35,251 bases of DNA from Rhizobiaceae bacterium. Its GTDB lineage: Bacteria > Pseudomonadota > Alphaproteobacteria > Rhizobiales > Rhizobiaceae. Positions 32,564 through 35,251 of the stretch are shown piece by piece. Positions within the stretch are counted from its first letter, which is position 1. Each line of letters starts with the position of its first letter. A program made the position numbers and the translations under genes. Location of the stretch: positions 1 through 35,251 of the forward strand of contig JASJDO010000007.1 of NCBI GenBank assembly GCA_030065115.1, in the 5' to 3' direction. The notes under the pieces are model-generated. The model did not search any database. It was not told where the DNA came from and was given only the letters and a program-made list of their open reading frames with translations.

Positions 32564-34189
32564 ATGACAATAGCAGTCTCCTCGAACCCGTTTCACTCAG
32601 GCGAAATTGAAGCTCAAAAGCGAGCAGGCGTGAGAGGACTTGCTTCACAGGTTGCCGGCTTCATCCGCCCATATATGCCTCAACAGCACAGGGAGTTTTT
32701 TTGCTCACTCCCATTCTTGGTACTCTCTGCAGCTGATGAGAATGGTCGGCCATGGATCACCATTCTTGAAGGAGAAGAGGGTTTTGTCGGATCGCCAGAC
32801 AATAAGAACTTAAGGCTAAGCACATCGCTTGACCCACAGGATCCCCTCGCAAACGCGTTTGAAAGTGGAACTGACATCGGAATGCTTGGTATTGAGCTGG
32901 AAACACGCCGCCGCAACCGCCTCAGCGGCTATTTCCATAAATCCACCGACGGTTATGCAATTGACATAAGACAGTCTTTTGGAAATTGCCCGCAATACAT
33001 TTCCGAGCGAAGATGGCATCGGGAAAGCAATGTAATTCCAGGCTCGGCTTCCAAGTCCAATGCGTTGAGCGTCAATCAGATCAAACGCATACAGGCATCA
33101 GATACAATGTTCATTGGCTCTGGCCAATGCGACCCCGAGGATGCAGCTTCCAATGGGTATGATGCATCACATCGCGGGGGTTTGCCGGGTTTCATTCAGG
33201 TTATTGATGAGACACATCTTCGCATTCCGGACTATGCCGGAAACAATTTCTTCAACACCATCGGCAACATCCTCAAAAACCCGAAGGTCGGGCTTCTTTT
33301 TGTTGAATTCGAGAGCGGCAGCTTGTTGCATGTTTCAGGTCATGCCGAGATTGATTGGGAGCCGAGAGACGGTCATGAACTTGGCGCATATCGCATGATC
33401 AATGTTACCATCGACGCCGTAGTGGACAGGCCGGCTGCAATATCTCTTCGTTGGGAGTCTGAAGGTCAGCCGGTCAGGCAAATGGTCGTTGCAAATAAAG
33501 TGGTCGAGGCCAAAGACATTGCCTCATTTTATCTGAAACCTGCCGATGGACGCCCGTTGGCTCCCTTCAAAGCTGGTCAACATCTGCCAATAGAACTTCA
33601 ACTCTCGGAACCATATGGCAAAGTGAGCCGGAGTTACTCCCTCTCAGCTGCTGCGCACGAAGACTTTTACCGGCTAAGCATCAAGCGGGAGGAAAAGGGC
33701 TTGGTATCACGCATTATGCATGATGTTCTTCAACCCGGGCAGGTTATAGAGGCACGTGCGCCAGCAGGCGAATTTACAATTCCATGTCAAGATTGCCCGG
33801 TTGTTCTCGCAAGTGCCGGCATCGGCATTACACCGCTTCTGGCCATGTTGAATGAGTTATCCGCGAAAAATTCCAGCCCTCCCATATGGTTCGTACATGG
33901 CGCACGAAACAAGGCAACTCACGCTTTTAGACAGGAAATTTCAGCTCTAGTTGGCGGGCATTCGAACATTAAGTCTCGAGTGTTTTACAGCAAACCGGAT
34001 CAAGAAGATCGCCAAGGAGTTGACTACGATCATTCGGGACGAGTTTCAGCTGACGCCTTACTTGAACTCAACGCTGGACCAGATGCGCACTACATGCTTT
34101 GTGGCCCCGCTGCGTTTGTGTCGAATATCCAAACGGGCCTTGAAACAGCTGGTATATCTCCTGACCACATTCACTTCGAAACTTTTTAA
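32564..34189 (+). CDS. Two-domain flavoprotein: PNPOx-like plus ferredoxin/flavin reductase, no 2Fe-2S domain
   Basis: A 541-residue fusion. The N-terminal part (about 40-290) is a pyridoxamine 5'-phosphate oxidase-like split-barrel: FFCSLPFLVLSAADENGRPW near the start, and NTIGNILKNPKVGLLFVEF later. From about 305 it is a ferredoxin-NADP reductase-type module: the FAD motif Arg356-Ser-Tyr-Ser, the nicotinamide motif ASAGIGITPL around 416-425, and YMLCGPAAFV with the C-terminal HIHFETF. Related proteins often continue into a C-terminal [2Fe-2S] domain with CxxxxC-type cysteines; this one stops at ETF. It should pass electrons from NAD(P)H through flavin to an unknown acceptor. GGAG precedes the ATG and the GST gene is 25 nt upstream. 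Confidence 0.9.
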   Translation: MTIAVSSNPFHSGEIEAQKRAGVRGLASQVAGFIRPYMPQQHREFFCSLPFLVLSAADENGRPWITILEGEEGFVGSPDNKNLRLSTSLDPQDPLANAFESGTDIGMLGIELETRRRNRLSGYFHKSTDGYAIDIRQSFGNCPQYISERRWHRESNVIPGSASKSNALSVNQIKRIQASDTMFIGSGQCDPEDAASNGYDASHRGGLPGFIQVIDETHLRIPDYAGNNFFNTIGNILKNPKVGLLFVEFESGSLLHVSGHAEIDWEPRDGHELGAYRMINVTIDAVVDRPAAISLRWESEGQPVRQMVVANKVVEAKDIASFYLKPADGRPLAPFKAGQHLPIELQLSEPYGKVSRSYSLSAAAHEDFYRLSIKREEKGLVSRIMHDVLQPGQVIEARAPAGEFTIPCQDCPVVLASAGIGITPLLAMLNELSAKNSSPPIWFVHGARNKATHAFRQEISALVGGHSNIKSRVFYSKPDQEDRQGVDYDHSGRVSADALLELNAGPDAHYMLCGPAAFVSNIQTGLETAGISPDHIHFETF

Positions 34190-34199
34190 GACGTCACAG

Positions 34200-34236
34200 C
34201 AAAAGCCCGAAGCATGAAATTTGTTTCGGCTTAGCT
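34200..34236 (-). terminator. Weak terminator-like hairpin between convergent genes
   Basis: On the minus strand AAGCCGAA, a 13-nt loop, then TTCGGGCTTTT makes an 8-bp stem with one bulged G followed by a short T run. It lies 26 nt after the SMP-30 stop, so it may end that transcript. Confidence 0.35.
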
Positions 34237-34261
34237 CGATATCAGAAACCAGTTTCAGAAT

Positions 34262-35167
34262 TCATGGTCTCTGCACACCAGCACGATTCAATATCACCCG
34301 ATATACGCTTGTCGTGGCTGTGATATAAAGTTCGTGCTTGGCGCGGCCACCAAAGCAAATGTTAGAAACCAGTTCTGGAACCAGAATTTTTCCCAGCAAA
34401 TTACCGTCAGGGGAAATGCAGTGAACACCATCTGCAGCCGATGACCAGACATTGCCATCAGTATCCACCCGGATTCCATCAGCACATCCGGGATTGATGG
34501 TATGAAACGCCTTTCCGTCTTTTAGTACACCAGACTGATCAGAAACCGAATATGCCTTGATACAACGCTCGGCGTTTTCATCGAACATTGTGCCGGTATC
34601 TGCTACATATAAGGTGTTTTCATCAGGAGAGAATGCCAAGCCGTTTGGACACGCCATATCGGTGACCTTGGCTTCAATTTGACCCGTATCTGGATTTACA
34701 CAATAGACATTGCACGGCAATTCCTGGTCTGACTTGAACCCTTCATAGTTTGTCATAATCCCGTAGTGAGGATCAGAAAACCAAATTGAGCCATCTGATT
34801 TGACAACTACATCATTCGGAGAATTGAGGCGCTTACCTTCAAATTCATCGGCAATTACTGTCACACTGCCATCATGTTCGGTTCGCGTGACCTGCCGTGT
34901 TCCGTGTTCGCAACTGATCAGACGTCCCTGCAGATCACGGGTATGGCCGTTCGAGTAATTGGACGGCTCACGATAGATGGAAACTCCCTCACTAGGTGTC
35001 CATCGCATGATCCGGTTGTTTGGAATATCTGAAAACAATAGGCATCCGGCATCGCCAAACCAAACAGGGCCTTCCACCCAATCAAAACCAGTCGCAAGTT
35101 GTTTAACGGGCGCATTGCCCATAAAAAAAGTGCCAAACTGCGGATCAATGACTTCTGCAAATGACAT
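34262..35167 (-). CDS. SMP-30/gluconolactonase-like protein
   Basis: A 301-residue six-bladed beta-propeller lactonase of the SMP-30/GNL/LRE family. The likely metal ligands are Glu32 (DWVEGPVWF), Asn175 (CPNGLAFS) and Asp230 (CADGIRVD), with Asn118-Asp119 in NSPNDVVV also typical. It probably hydrolyses a sugar lactone in the cytoplasm, since no signal peptide is seen. AGGAAAAACC precedes the ATG. It is convergent with the flavoprotein operon. The gene upstream on the same strand ends 20 nt before it, so it is probably a later gene of a sugar-catabolism operon. A link with the FAD dehydrogenase, which may yield lactones, is plausible but not shown. Confidence 0.93.
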   Translation of the reverse strand: MSFAEVIDPQFGTFFMGNAPVKQLATGFDWVEGPVWFGDAGCLLFSDIPNNRIMRWTPSEGVSIYREPSNYSNGHTRDLQGRLISCEHGTRQVTRTEHDGSVTVIADEFEGKRLNSPNDVVVKSDGSIWFSDPHYGIMTNYEGFKSDQELPCNVYCVNPDTGQIEAKVTDMACPNGLAFSPDENTLYVADTGTMFDENAERCIKAYSVSDQSGVLKDGKAFHTINPGCADGIRVDTDGNVWSSAADGVHCISPDGNLLGKILVPELVSNICFGGRAKHELYITATTSVYRVILNRAGVQRP

Positions 35168-35187
35168 TTTGGTTTTTCCTGTTTTTG

Positions 35188-35250
35188 TTATCCGCGACCG
35201 ATGAATGGCATAGCAGTTGCCATTACGGTGATAAACTGAACATTTGCTGA
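35188..35250 (-). CDS. C-terminal end of an upstream gene (partial)
   Basis: An open minus-strand frame enters from the right edge and ends at a TAA (35190-35188). Its last residues read SANVQFITVMATAMPFIGRG. The spacing to the SMP-30 start (20 nt) and the same orientation suggest the end of a gene in the same operon. The fragment is too short to assign to a family. Confidence 0.4.
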   Translation of the reverse strand, partial: SANVQFITVMATAMPFIGRG

Positions 35251-35251
35251 T

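Overview
The window looks like chromosomal DNA from an alphaproteobacterium of the Hyphomicrobiales (Rhizobiales) with a moderate GC content. This rests on gene content and order: bolA, a J-domain gene, cobS-cobT, rpmB, a DUF3108 gene, a SUV3-like helicase, an Hsp15-like S4 gene, fdxA, carD, an rpoH2-type sigma factor and an M48 lipoprotein peptidase, an order I recall as typical of that group. The species cannot be named from this sequence alone. Coding is dense. I see no insertion sequence, integrase, CRISPR array or rRNA.

Region 1 (1 to about 16.2 kb) is mostly housekeeping. A DUF2199 gene runs off the left edge behind bolA. Diverging from these are a J-domain gene, the aerobic cobaltochelatase subunits cobS and cobT, and a secreted phytase-like protein. 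Then come a queuosine-precursor (VUT) transporter and rpmB, with a clear rpmB promoter and terminator. An envelope DUF3108 protein, the helicase coupled to an Hsp15-like gene, fdxA, carD (with a strong terminator) and rpoH2 follow. The section closes with an M48/LysM lipoprotein and UDP-glucose dehydrogenase.

Region 2 (16.3 to 20.7 kb) carries signalling genes: a large hybrid histidine kinase (HAMP, HisKA, HATPase, a degenerate receiver, a true receiver, Hpt) and a receiver-EAL c-di-GMP phosphodiesterase, probably one phosphorelay. A tRNA-Arg(CCU) gene with encoded CCA follows.

Region 3 (20.7 to 27.0 kb) is a six-gene minus-strand operon for homogentisate breakdown: hmgA, a fumarylacetoacetase-family gene, an unusual metallo-beta-lactamase-fold gene, an MhpA/MhaA-like flavin hydroxylase, a 60-residue DUF2783 gene and maiA. 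A MarR gene is divergent from it. An 18-bp dyad sits exactly between the -35 and -10 boxes predicted for hmgA. The hydroxylase and small protein resemble the two-component 3-hydroxyphenylacetate 6-hydroxylase MhaAB, which would feed homogentisate into the lower pathway.

Region 4 (27.2 to 35.25 kb) is accessory metabolism. It has a periplasmic FAD-dependent dehydrogenase of the glucose/gluconate dehydrogenase type (Tat small subunit plus a GMC subunit with an Fe-S cysteine triad) with a VOC-family gene, and a ribbon-helix-helix protein. It also has a LysR regulator divergent from a DUF1348, GST and PNPOx-flavin reductase operon, with a perfect T-N11-A type dyad between them. An SMP-30/gluconolactonase gene and the tail of one more gene end the window.

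The best candidates for something new are the homogentisate operon (its MBL protein lacks the usual site-2 metal ligands) and the two well-formed operator-like dyads.
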